From positions 62,001 to 126,000 of the forward strand of contig NCKB01000006.1 of NCBI GenBank assembly GCA_002279065.1: a DNA stretch of 64,000 nucleotides. Reading direction: 5' to 3'. Shown here piece after piece: positions 56,364 through 64,000 of the stretch; position 1 is the first letter of the stretch, and the number at the start of each line of letters is the position of its first letter. The DNA is from Lysobacterales bacterium 15-68-25 (GTDB lineage: Bacteria; Pseudomonadota; Gammaproteobacteria; Xanthomonadales; Rhodanobacteraceae). The notes under the pieces were generated by a model that was not told the DNA's origin, did not search any database, and worked only from the letters and a program-made list of their open reading frames with translations. A program made the translations under genes and the position numbers.

Positions 56364-56617
56364 GGGTTGGCGTCCCCTAACACTGCTTTTCTGTTTTTAA
56401 AAAGAAGGGCGGTGGTTGTTTCTGGTCCGGTGCACAACCCGGATTCGGCAAAACATTGCTTGCAAATCAAATGCTTGCAAGATAACCACCCTGTGTCTGA
56501 AGCCTTGGCGAGACTGTGCGCCAATTGTGGATAAATTTCGATGCCAAAACATCCCCCACTTATCCACAAGTTCCGGCACCTCTTATCAAGAACTTGTGCC
56601 TGTCGCGGAACAGGACC
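56364..56617. other. oriC: dnaA-dnaN intergenic region, candidate oriC
   Basis: It holds two perfect DnaA boxes in opposite orientation (TGTGGATAA at 56526-56534 and TTATCCACA at 56560-56568). There are also weaker TTATC-type sites, a direct repeat of TGCTTGCAA near 56457-56486 and AT-richer patches (around 56390-56402). The dnaN promoter must also be here. The site is expected from related genomes but is not proven by sequence alone. Confidence 0.65.
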
Positions 56618-57973
56618 TCAACCGGTTAGGGTCCGAATCAACTGCTCCCAGTCCTGGCGCATGCGCGCATCGGTCTCGCTCAGCTTCTTGATCGTCCGGC
56701 AGGCATGGAGCACGGTCGTGTGATCGCGACCGCCGAACGCCTCGCCGATCTCCGGCAGGCTGTGCTCGGTCAATTCCTTGGCCAGAGCCATCGCCATCTG
56801 TCTCGGTCGGGCCAGCGAACGCACCCTCCGCTTGGACAGCAGATCCTGCAGGCGCACGTTGAAGTACTCGGCCACGATCTTCTGGATGTTCGGCACCGTG
56901 ACCGCCTGAGCGTGCGTAGCCAGCAGGTCGCGCAAAGTCTCTTCGGCGAAGTCGGTAGTGATCGGTCGGCCGAAGAAGTTGGCCTTGGCGGCCAGCGTAT
57001 TGAGCGCTCCCTCCAAGTCGCGCACGTTCGAGCGGATGCGCTTGGCCAGCAGCATCGCGACGCTCTCGCTCACCGCCACGCCCTTGTCCTGGGCCTTGGC
57101 CAGCAGGATCGCCGCCCGCGTCTCGAAATCCGGCGGCTCGATCGCCACTGACAGGCCCCAGCCCAGCCGCGACTTCAGCCGGGGCTCGAGCTTGTCGACT
57201 TCCTTCGGATAGCGGTCGCAGGTCAGGATGATCTGCTGCTTGGATTCGAACAGCGCGTTGAAGGTGTGGAAGAACTCTTCCTGCGTGGTGTCCTTGCCGG
57301 CGAAGAACTGGATGTCGTCGATCAGCAGCGCGTCGACCGAGCGGAAGCGCTGCTTGAACTGGTCCATGCTCTTGGTGCGTAGCGCCTCGATCATCGAGCC
57401 GACGAACTGCTCGGAGCGCAGGTACAGCACCTTGAAGTCCGGATTGTGCTCGCGCATCAGGTTGCCGGCGGCATGCATCAGGTGCGTCTTGCCCAGCCCG
57501 GTGCCGCCATACAGCAGCAGCGGGTTGTAGGCCCGTCCCGGGTTGGTCGCCACCTGGATCGCGGCGGCCTTGCCGAGCTGATTGGACTTGCCTTCGACGA
57601 AGGTCTCGAAGGTGTAGTGGGGATCCAGGTTGTGCACGAACGGCGCTGCGGCAGAAGTCGTCGCCGGTGCCCCCGATGCCGCCGGACGGGCCGCGGTGGC
57701 TCCTTGCCCGCCGCGCGCCGCCGGCGGGCGCGAGCTGTTCGATCCCACTTCCAGCCGTACCTCGAGCACGTGCCCGGTGAGCTGCTCGATCACCGCCTCG
57801 ATCCGGGCCAGGTAACGGTCACGCACGGTGTCCAGCGTGTACGGATTGGGGGCGAACAGCTGCAGCCCGGTGTGTGCGTCGCGGGCTTGCAGCGGCATCA
57901 GCCAGGTGTGCAGTTCGTCGGCGCCGAGCTCGGCTTCCAGACGCTCGAGGCAGCGCCGCCAGAGATCACTCAT
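56618..57973 (-). CDS. dnaA: Chromosomal replication initiator DnaA
   Basis: The 451-residue protein has domain I (about 1-75, [25 protein letters not shown]), a short Ala/Pro-rich linker, the AAA+ domain with Walker [12 protein letters not shown] and Walker [13 protein letters not shown], and the C-terminal DNA-binding domain with [12 protein letters not shown]. It binds ATP and DnaA boxes to open the origin. The start is the ATG before SDLWRRC; the in-frame extension to 58108 runs across a DnaA box and is not coding. Confidence 0.98.
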   Translation of the reverse strand: MSDLWRRCLERLEAELGADELHTWLMPLQARDAHTGLQLFAPNPYTLDTVRDRYLARIEAVIEQLTGHVLEVRLEVGSNSSRPPAARGGQGATAARPAASGAPATTSAAAPFVHNLDPHYTFETFVEGKSNQLGKAAAIQVATNPGRAYNPLLLYGGTGLGKTHLMHAAGNLMREHNPDFKVLYLRSEQFVGSMIEALRTKSMDQFKQRFRSVDALLIDDIQFFAGKDTTQEEFFHTFNALFESKQQIILTCDRYPKEVDKLEPRLKSRLGWGLSVAIEPPDFETRAAILLAKAQDKGVAVSESVAMLLAKRIRSNVRDLEGALNTLAAKANFFGRPITTDFAEETLRDLLATHAQAVTVPNIQKIVAEYFNVRLQDLLSKRRVRSLARPRQMAMALAKELTEHSLPEIGEAFGGRDHTTVLHACRTIKKLSETDARMRQDWEQLIRTLTG

Positions 57974-58059
57974 GAATCGTTCTTTCAACCACGGCAGGGG
58001 CGCTTGCGCGCAGGGTGGACGCGAAAGTCTAACAGCACCATCCACCGCGGATGGCAGTT

Positions 58060-58068
58060 TTATCCACA
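58060..58068. promoter_or_regulatory. DnaA box upstream of dnaA
   Basis: The perfect consensus TTATCCACA lies 87 bp before the dnaA start, with a partial second site (GTCCACA) about 12 bp further on. It is suited to autoregulation of dnaA or to acting as part of a split origin. Confidence 0.8.
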
Positions 58069-58098
58069 AGCCCGTCCACAGCCCCGAAACGCCGCCGT

Positions 58099-58128
58099 TT
58101 GACAGCAAGGTGGACTTGTCAGCATACT
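58099..58128 (+). promoter_or_regulatory. Probable sigma-70 promoter of rpmH
   Basis: TTGACA (58099-58104) and CATACT (58123-58128) are separated by 18 bp. They would start transcription about 30 bp before the rpmH ATG. The -35 is a perfect consensus. Confidence 0.65.
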
Positions 58129-58164
58129 TTCCAACCTTTTTTCACCCTTACCCAGGAGGAAGCC

Positions 58165-58299
58165 ATGAAGCGGACCTTCCAGCCCAGCAAGCTCAAGCGC
58201 GCCCGCACGCACGGCTTTCGTGCCCGCATGGCCACGGCCGACGGTCGCAAGGTTCTGAACGCGCGTCGCGCCAAGGGCCGCAAGCGCCTGATCCCGTAA
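58165..58299 (+). CDS. rpmH: 50S ribosomal protein L34
   Basis: The 44-residue, very basic protein starts [18 protein letters not shown] and ends KGRKRLIP, the full L34 pattern. AGGAGGA lies just upstream of the ATG. It is divergent from dnaA and first in rpmH-rnpA-yidC-mnmE. Confidence 0.98.
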   Translation: MKRTFQPSKLKRARTHGFRARMATADGRKVLNARRAKGRKRLIP

Positions 58300-58313
58300 G
58301 CGGCGCGCAAGCG

Positions 58314-58694
58314 ATGCGTGCCGCCGGCTTGCCGCGCCAGGCGCGGCTGTGCCGCGCCGGCGATTTCGCCGCCCTGCGACAAGCCAGCGGCCGCTTCGGC
58401 GGCCGCTGTTTTTCTGTGCGCTACAGGCCGAACGACTGCGGCCACGCCCGCCTCGGCCTGGCGATCTCCAAGCGCGTGTCCAAGCGCGCCGTCGAGCGCA
58501 ACCGGATCAAGCGGCTCGCCCGTGAGTCGTTCCGCCGCATCCGCCATCAGCTGCCGGCCGTCGACATCGTGGTGATGGCGCGCGAGCAGGCCGCGCACCT
58601 GCCCGGACCGGAACTGCTCGCCGAGCTCGACGCCCTGTGGCGCAAGCTGTTGCCGTTGAAGCCCGATCCCGCGGCCGGCACAATCGCGCGCTGA
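58314..58694 (+). CDS. rnpA: Ribonuclease P protein component
   Basis: The 126-residue protein subunit of RNase P matures tRNA 5' ends. The RNR motif region is SKRVSKRAVERNRIKRLARESFR. It lies 14 bp after rpmH. The usual small gene yidD, which often follows rnpA, is absent: only 55 bp separate it from yidC. Confidence 0.96.
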   Translation: MRAAGLPRQARLCRAGDFAALRQASGRFGGRCFSVRYRPNDCGHARLGLAISKRVSKRAVERNRIKRLARESFRRIRHQLPAVDIVVMAREQAAHLPGPELLAELDALWRKLLPLKPDPAAGTIAR

Positions 58695-58749
58695 CCTTTT
58701 TTCTTCCGTCGCCGCGCCCTCGCGCCGCGCCCACCGGACCTGCCCCGCG

Positions 58750-60480
58750 ATGAATCTAACGCGCAACATCCTCCTGCTCGCCTTGTTGGGCGTGGCTTCT
58801 CTGCTGTGGAGCGCCTGGGAAAAGGACTACGCCCCGCCGCCGCCAGCCCCCATCGCGGCCGCCGCCGGCACCGGCCCGTCGTCCACCGCCTCCACGCCGG
58901 ATGCCAGCGTGCCGGGTGCTTCCGTGCCCGCCGCGCCAGCGGTACCGACCGCCGACGCGCCCAAGGCCGCCAACGATGCCAAGGCCCAGCTGATCACCGT
59001 CACCACCGACGTGCTGCGGCTGACCATCGATACCCGCGGCGGCAGCCTGGTGCGCTCGGAACTGCTTCATTACCCGGTCACGCCGCGCACGAAGAAGGAC
59101 CCTGACCCGGCGCCGATCCGCCTGCTCGACGACACCGACTCGCACTTCTTCGCCGCGCAGGACGGCCTGATCAGCGCCACCGGTGCGGCGCCCGACCACC
59201 GCGCGCTGTTCCAGGCCACGCAGACCAGCTACACGCTCGCCCAGGGCCAGAACGAACTGGACGTCGACCTCACCTGGACCGACCCGTCCGGCCTCAAGGT
59301 CACCAAGCGCTACACCCTGCACCGCGGCAGCTACGTGGTCGACCTCAGCCAGCAAATCGCCAACGGCAGCGGCAAGTCCTGGACCGGCAATGCCTACCGC
59401 CAGCTGCAGCGCGTGGTGCCGCCGCCGCCGGTGCACAGCAATTTCCTGGCGAAGTTTTCCGACCAGTCGCGCTACAGCTTCTTCGGTGCCGCCTGGTACA
59501 GCCCGGAGCACAAGTTCGACAAGCTGGCCTTCGACAAATTCGCCAAGGAGCCGCTGAACCAGCCGGTCACCGGCGGCTGGCTGGCGATGGAGCAGCACTA
59601 CTTCGTCACCGCGTGGCTGCCGCCGGCCAGCGAAGCGGACACGTTCTCCAGCGCCGTGATCAACGCGCCGGATGGCCCGCGCTACCTCGTGCGCGACATG
59701 GGGCCGGCGATCACCGTGGCGCCGGGCCAGACCGGCAGCACCGACGCCCGCCTCTACGTGGGCCCGAAGCTGCGCGACCGGCTCGCGGCGCTCGCCCCCG
59801 GCTTCGAGCTGGCGCTGGACTACGGCATCTTCTCGATCGTGGCCAGCCCGCTGCACTGGATCCTCGCCCACCTGCACAGCCTGGTCGGCAACTGGGGTTT
59901 CGCGATCATCCTGCTGGTGCTGCTGATCAACATCGCCATCTACAAGCTCAGCGAGGCGCAGTACGTCTCCGCCGCGCGCATGCGCAAGCTCAAGCCGCGG
60001 ATGGACGCGCTGAAGGAGCGCTACGGCGACGACCGCCAGAAGATGCAGCAGGCGATGATGGAGCTGTACAAGAAGGAGAAGATCAACCCGGTCGCCGGCT
60101 GCCTGCCGATCCTGATCACCATTCCGATCTTCTTCGCCCTGTACACCGTGCTGCGCGAGAGCGTGGAGTTGCGCCAGGCGCCGTTCGTCGGCTGGATCCA
60201 CGACCTGTCGGCGGCCGACCCGTATTTCGTGCTGCCGGTGCTCTACATGGGCGTGATGCTGGTGACGCAGTGGATGATGCCGACCCAGCCGGGCATGGAC
60301 CCGACGCAGGCGAAGATGATGAAGTTCATGCCGCTGATGTTCGGCGTGATGTTCGCCTTCTTCCCGGCCGGCCTGGTGCTGTATTACATCGTCAACGGAC
60401 TGTGCCGCCTGGCGCAGCAGTGGTGGGTCACGCGGCGCATCGATCGCGCCGAGGCCGCCAAGGCGCTGGCCAGCCGCTGA
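58750..60480 (+). CDS. yidC: Membrane protein insertase YidC
   Basis: The 576-residue insertase has an N-terminal membrane segment (about 5-20), an Ala/Pro-rich linker, a large periplasmic domain (about 75-345) and the conserved five-helix insertase core (about 365-560; LVGNWGFAIILLVLLIN, KMQQAMMELYKKEKINPVAGCLP). It inserts and folds inner-membrane proteins alone or with SecYEG. It is followed by a GC-rich hairpin and mnmE. Confidence 0.97.
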   Translation: MNLTRNILLLALLGVASLLWSAWEKDYAPPPPAPIAAAAGTGPSSTASTPDASVPGASVPAAPAVPTADAPKAANDAKAQLITVTTDVLRLTIDTRGGSLVRSELLHYPVTPRTKKDPDPAPIRLLDDTDSHFFAAQDGLISATGAAPDHRALFQATQTSYTLAQGQNELDVDLTWTDPSGLKVTKRYTLHRGSYVVDLSQQIANGSGKSWTGNAYRQLQRVVPPPPVHSNFLAKFSDQSRYSFFGAAWYSPEHKFDKLAFDKFAKEPLNQPVTGGWLAMEQHYFVTAWLPPASEADTFSSAVINAPDGPRYLVRDMGPAITVAPGQTGSTDARLYVGPKLRDRLAALAPGFELALDYGIFSIVASPLHWILAHLHSLVGNWGFAIILLVLLINIAIYKLSEAQYVSAARMRKLKPRMDALKERYGDDRQKMQQAMMELYKKEKINPVAGCLPILITIPIFFALYTVLRESVELRQAPFVGWIHDLSAADPYFVLPVLYMGVMLVTQWMMPTQPGMDPTQAKMMKFMPLMFGVMFAFFPAGLVLYYIVNGLCRLAQQWWVTRRIDRAEAAKALASR

Positions 60481-60486
60481 ACTTCG

Positions 60487-60509
60487 ACGGCCCGCCCCTG
60501 GCGGGCCGT
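60487..60509 (+). terminator. Hairpin between yidC and mnmE
   Basis: A 10-bp stem (ACGGCCCGCC / GGCGGGCCGT) with a 3-nt loop lies 6 bp after the yidC stop. It is followed by TTCGGTTT, which is not a full U-run. It may be partial attenuation rather than full termination. Confidence 0.55.
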
Positions 60510-60529
60510 TCGGTTTCCGGAGTCCCCGC

Positions 60530-61879
60530 GTGAATGCCGCCACGAACGCCGACACCATCGCCGCCATCGCCACCGCGCCGGGCGCGGCCGGCGTCGGCGT
60601 GGTGCGGATTTCCGGACCGGCCGCACCGGCAATCGCGCAGGCCCTGCTCGGCCGCCCGCCGACGCCGCGGCATGCCCACTTCGCCGCCTTCCGCGGCGCC
60701 GACGGCGAGCTGATCGATCGCGGCCTGCTCCTGTGCTTCCCGGCCCCGCACTCCTACACCGGCGAGCACGTGCTGGAACTGCAGGGGCACGGCAGCAGCG
60801 TGCTGCTGGACACCCTGCTGCGTCGTGCCTGCGAGCTCGGGGCACGGCTGGCCCGCCCCGGCGAATTCACCGAGCGCGCCTTCCTCAACGGCAAGCTCGA
60901 CCTGGCCCAGGCCGAAGCGGTGGCCGACCTGATCGCCGCGCGCTCGCAGGCCGCGGCCCGCGCCGCGCTGCAGTCGATGGAGGGCGTGTTCTCGCAGCGG
61001 GTGCACGCGCTGCTGCAGCAGCTGATCGACCTGCGCGTGCACGTCGAGGCCGCCATCGACTTTCCCGAAGAGGAGATCGATTTCCTCGCCGACCCGGCCA
61101 TCGCCGGCAAGCTGCAGGCCCTGCGCGACGAGCACGCCACGCTGCTGCAGGAAGCCGAGCGCGGCGTGCGGCTTGGCGAAGGCCTGCGGGTCGCCATCGT
61201 CGGCCGGCCGAACGCGGGCAAGTCCAGCCTGCTCAACGCGCTGGCCGGTCGCGACCGCGCCATCGTCACATCGATCGCCGGCACCACCCGCGACGTGCTG
61301 CGCGAGACCGTGCAGGTCGACGGCATCGCCCTGGAGCTGGCCGATACCGCCGGCCTGCGCGACACCGACGACGAGGTCGAGCGTGAGGGCGTGAGGCGCG
61401 CGCATAGCGAGCTGGCCACGGCCGACGTCGCCCTGCTGGTCACCGAGCAGGCACGCCGGGCCGACGACCTCGCGCTGCTGGCCCACCTGCCGGCCGGCGT
61501 GACTCGCGTCGTGGTGGTGAACAAGATCGACCGCGACGGCCCACAGCCGTCGCACGAGGTCATCGACGGGCTCGAGACGCTCGGGCTGTCGGCACGCACC
61601 GGCGATGGCGTCGACGCTCTGCGCGGCGTACTCAAGCGGCTTGCCGGCCAGGGTGGCGGCGAGGGCGCCTTCAGCGCCCGCCGCCGCCATGTCGACGCGC
61701 TGCAGCGGGTCGGTGGACACCTGGGCCAGGCCGGACACGCGCTGGCCACGCTGCATGCCGGCGAACTGGCGGCGGAGGAACTGCGCCAGGCCCAGCACGC
61801 GCTGGGTGAAATCACCGGCGGCTACACCAGCGACGACCTGCTCGGCGCGATCTTCGGTTCGTTCTGCATCGGCAAGTAG
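60530..61879 (+). CDS. mnmE: tRNA uridine-5-carboxymethylaminomethyl modification GTPase
   Basis: The 449-residue protein starts at GTG with GGAG upstream. The N-terminal tetrahydrofolate-binding domain has FRGADGELIDRGLLLCFPAPHSYTGE. The helical domain is interrupted by a G domain with GRPNAGKS (225-232), DTAGLRDTDD and NKID. The C-terminal FCIGK carries the conserved Cys. With MnmG it modifies the wobble uridine of several tRNAs. It is convergent with pnuC, 10 bp apart. Confidence 0.97.
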   Translation: MNAATNADTIAAIATAPGAAGVGVVRISGPAAPAIAQALLGRPPTPRHAHFAAFRGADGELIDRGLLLCFPAPHSYTGEHVLELQGHGSSVLLDTLLRRACELGARLARPGEFTERAFLNGKLDLAQAEAVADLIAARSQAAARAALQSMEGVFSQRVHALLQQLIDLRVHVEAAIDFPEEEIDFLADPAIAGKLQALRDEHATLLQEAERGVRLGEGLRVAIVGRPNAGKSSLLNALAGRDRAIVTSIAGTTRDVLRETVQVDGIALELADTAGLRDTDDEVEREGVRRAHSELATADVALLVTEQARRADDLALLAHLPAGVTRVVVVNKIDRDGPQPSHEVIDGLETLGLSARTGDGVDALRGVLKRLAGQGGGEGAFSARRRHVDALQRVGGHLGQAGHALATLHAGELAAEELRQAQHALGEITGGYTSDDLLGAIFGSFCIGK

Positions 61880-61889
61880 CCCGACGGTG

Positions 61890-62465
61890 TCACGCTGCAG
61901 CGGCGGCGATCGGTGCCTCGCGCAGCCGCCGCCAGTGCCGCCACGACACCAGTGCGTTGATCCAGTACACCGCGTACAGCGCCGAGGTGAGATAGAGCCC
62001 CCGACTGGCGTACAGCGGCACCGCGATCGAGTTGACCAGCAGCCAGAACGGCCAGTTCTGCACGCGCCGGCGCATCATCAACAACTGCGCGACGATGCTG
62101 AAGGCCAGCACGGTCGAGTCCAGGAACGGTGCGTAGGCGTTGGTGAACCGGCGCAGCAGCAGCCCGTAGAGCACGGCGCCCACGGCACCGGCGGCGAGTT
62201 GCCCGAGCAGATGGTGCGGCGGCAGGTCGCTTACCGGCAGCTCCCCGCCGTCGCGGCCGTGCCGCCACTGCCACCAGCCCACCACGCTGGTGCCGACGAA
62301 GAACGCCTGCAGCAGCACGTCGGCGTAAAGCCGGCTGTGCAGGAAGACGATCGCGAACAGGCTGCAGCCGACGATGCCGGTCCACCAGGTGTGCACGCTA
62401 TTGCGTCCGGCCAGCAGGATCGATGCGCCGGCCAGCACGTTGGCGGCGATCTCCAGCGGACTCAC
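61890..62465 (-). CDS. pnuC: PnuC-family vitamin transporter
   Basis: The 191-residue protein has about seven membrane helices. The family pattern includes the paired Trp motif (GWWQWRHG) and the later QNWPFWLLVNSIAVPLYASRGL. PnuC carries nicotinamide riboside; PnuT (thiamine) and PnuX (riboflavin) share the fold, so the vitamin is not certain. The GTG start overlaps the ribokinase stop (GTGA), which implies co-translation with the kinase. Confidence 0.88.
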   Translation of the reverse strand: MSPLEIAANVLAGASILLAGRNSVHTWWTGIVGCSLFAIVFLHSRLYADVLLQAFFVGTSVVGWWQWRHGRDGGELPVSDLPPHHLLGQLAAGAVGAVLYGLLLRRFTNAYAPFLDSTVLAFSIVAQLLMMRRRVQNWPFWLLVNSIAVPLYASRGLYLTSALYAVYWINALVSWRHWRRLREAPIAAAAA

Positions 62466-63361
62466 GCGCCGGCGCGTCCGGCGAGGAACGCCTCCAGCTC
62501 GGCGCGGGTGGGCATGCCGCCCTGCGCGCCGAGCCGGGTCACCGACAGCGCCGCCGCGGCGCAGGCCTTGCGCACCGCCATCTCGAGGCCTTCGTGCAGA
62601 TGCACGGCCAACGCGCCGTTGAAGGTGTCGCCGGCGCCGGTGGTATCCACCACGTCCACCGCGAAGCCACGCTGGTGCGAGGGCTCGCCCTGCTCGCGAT
62701 ACCACGCGCCCTCACCGCCACGGGTCAGCACCACCGGACACGGCGCGCGTCCCATCAGCTCGCGGAAGTCTTCGTCGGCCCCGCCGCCGAGCACGGTCGC
62801 CAGTTCGTGCTGGTTGGGAGTGAGGTAGCGCACCAGCGCCAGCCATTCCCCGGGCAGCCGCTGCGCCGGGGCGGGATTGAGGATCACCGGCACGCCGAGC
62901 GCGTGGCCCAGCCGTACCGTCGCCTCGACGGTCTCCAGCGGAATCTCCATCTGCACCAGCACCGCGTCCGCGCGCTCGACCCGTGTCCGCGCAGCCTCGA
63001 CCTGCTCCGGCGTCACGCTGGCGTTGGCCGCCGGCACCACGATGATCTGGTTGTCGCCCTCGGCCACGATGATCGATGCGGTGCCGCTCCCCACGTTGTC
63101 GCGCGTCGCCACGTGGGTGATATCCACGCCTTCGTCGGCGAGACCGCGCAGCAGCAGTGCGCCGAACGCATCGCGTCCCACCGCGCCGACCAGCGTCACC
63201 TCTGCGCCGAGCCGCGCCGCTGCGACGGCCTGGTTGGCCCCCTTGCCACCCGGCACGGTGAGAAAGCGTTCGCCCAGCAGGGTTTCACCCGGCGCAGGGA
63301 AGCGCGGTGCGAGCGTCACCAGGTCCATGTTGATGCTGCCGACGACGACGATGCGGGCCAT
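62462..63361 (-). CDS. rbsK: Ribokinase (PfkB family)
   Basis: The 299-residue kinase has GSINMDLV at the start, the sugar-binding GGKGANQAVAAARLG motif, and the anion hole and catalytic base DTTGAGDTFNGALA. It phosphorylates ribose, or possibly a related riboside. No ribose transporter is adjacent; instead it is translationally coupled to pnuC, so substrate choice may relate to nucleoside or vitamin salvage. Confidence 0.9.
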   Translation of the reverse strand: MARIVVVGSINMDLVTLAPRFPAPGETLLGERFLTVPGGKGANQAVAAARLGAEVTLVGAVGRDAFGALLLRGLADEGVDITHVATRDNVGSGTASIIVAEGDNQIIVVPAANASVTPEQVEAARTRVERADAVLVQMEIPLETVEATVRLGHALGVPVILNPAPAQRLPGEWLALVRYLTPNQHELATVLGGGADEDFRELMGRAPCPVVLTRGGEGAWYREQGEPSHQRGFAVDVVDTTGAGDTFNGALAVHLHEGLEMAVRKACAAAALSVTRLGAQGGMPTRAELEAFLAGRAGA

Positions 63362-63420
63362 GCGGACTCCGGAAAGCGATCAGGTCGGGCAGCATAAGCG
63401 ATGCTCGACCCGCGACGTGC

Positions 63421-63834
63421 TCACCCGCCGCTGCCGTCGTCTGCCGCTGCGTTTCGCTTCTGCTGGCGACGCTCCTGCAGCTGCTGCTTCCACTGCATGT
63501 ACTTCTGCTTCTGGCTGTCCGACAGCACCGCCTGGATCTGCGCGTCGGTATCGCGCTGGATCGAACGCAGGCGATCGCGGCGAACCCGTTTGTCCAGCGA
63601 GGTGTCCGAGCGCAGCTGGGCCAGCTGCTGCTGGCGTTGCGCGATGACCGGTGCCAGCGTCGCCGCCTGCTGCGGGGTCAGGTCGAGCAGGCGGCTGAGG
63701 TGCCGGACCTGGCGTTGCGGGTCCTTGCCGGCATGCATGCCGGCGGACGCGCTGACGGGTGCATCCTGCGCCAGTACCTGGGCGGATGCCAGGCCGAAAC
63801 CGACCAGTGCGAGAAACATCAACGGACGAGACAT
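63421..63834 (-). CDS. Small periplasmic protein, Spy/LTXXQ-like
   Basis: The 137-residue protein has a signal peptide ending VLAQ. It is a charged, Gln/Arg-rich helical protein with the phrase LLDLTPQQAATLAPVI, close to the LTxxQ motif of Spy/CpxP chaperones, and ends in a coiled coil (KYMQWKQQLQERRQQK). A role in envelope protein folding or stress is a guess. Confidence 0.6.
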   Translation of the reverse strand: MSRPLMFLALVGFGLASAQVLAQDAPVSASAGMHAGKDPQRQVRHLSRLLDLTPQQAATLAPVIAQRQQQLAQLRSDTSLDKRVRRDRLRSIQRDTDAQIQAVLSDSQKQKYMQWKQQLQERRQQKRNAAADDGSGG

Positions 63835-63962
63835 CGCCGGCTCCTGCGGGGAAGGTTCCCCCCCCGAACGCCTCTAGCCGCGGGCGGTTGACCTCCCGGG
63901 CCGCCGCGGAGAGCGCCACACCGACCCCATCTGCACGCACCTTCCCTCTCCAGGAGATCCCG

Positions 63963-64000
63963 ATGATCGCGCCGGACCATTGGTCGGCTCCATCAGCCAC
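63963..64000 (+). CDS. Start of a gene cut by the window edge
   Basis: An ATG with AGGAG 7 nt upstream opens a frame (MIAPDHWSAPSA...) that runs off the end of the window. It is divergent from the Spy-like gene. Too little is visible to name a product. Confidence 0.45.
   Translation, partial: MIAPDHWSAPSA

Overview
The window is a high-GC, densely coded stretch of a gammaproteobacterial chromosome and includes the replication-origin region. Three things suggest Xanthomonadales, probably the Rhodanobacteraceae side of the order (family inferred, no search run). These are the order tonB-exbB-exbD-exbD next to pdxJ, an Lrp-type regulator divergent from phenylalanine hydroxylase, and a DUF2235 lipase cassette of a kind I associate with xanthomonads. 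I see no rRNA, tRNA, CRISPR array, prophage or intact insertion sequence.

Layout. Positions 1-12.3 kb hold mixed metabolic and envelope genes: a PQQ-type sugar dehydrogenase, a Ycf46-like AAA ATPase, an OmpR/histidine-kinase pair, a secreted phosphodiesterase, a TonB-dependent receptor with a clear terminator, a glycosyltransferase, and small enzymes. Positions 12.3-12.6 kb are a hairpin-rich convergent intergenic region with a REP-like element. Positions 12.6-16.7 kb carry a YheT-like hydrolase coupled to an acyltransferase, the lrp/phhA pair and an SGNH hydrolase. Positions 16.7-20.9 kb are accessory: a Xre/RES toxin-antitoxin pair, then a lipoprotein, a DUF2235 (Tle1-like) lipase and a membrane protein that look like an effector-immunity cassette. 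Positions 20.9-30.8 kb carry a DUF885 peptidase, a WYL regulator, a GST, a tightly overlapping DJ-1/small ORF/NIPSNAP/GFA-remnant operon, a Tiki/ChaN-like protein, fbp and an S9 peptidase. Positions 30.8-34.7 kb are a GntR(YtrA-type)-ABC transporter operon with chained start/stop overlaps.

Positions 36-46 kb form a carbon-uptake block: a DcaP-like porin, an MHS-family symporter, acetyl-CoA synthetase, and next to it a LuxR-type regulator and a symporter-domain hybrid kinase that match the CrbR/CrbS acetate-switch system. Positions 46-51.4 kb hold a phosphopantetheinyl transferase, pdxJ, the TonB energy-transducing operon and a TPR protein.

Positions 51.6-61.9 kb are the origin region: gyrB, recF, dnaN and dnaA on the minus strand, and rpmH, rnpA, yidC and mnmE on the plus strand. 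DnaA boxes lie on both sides of dnaA. Two perfect 16-bp parS-type palindromes lie inside recF. The right end has pnuC overlapping a ribokinase gene, a small Spy-like periplasmic protein and the start of one more gene.
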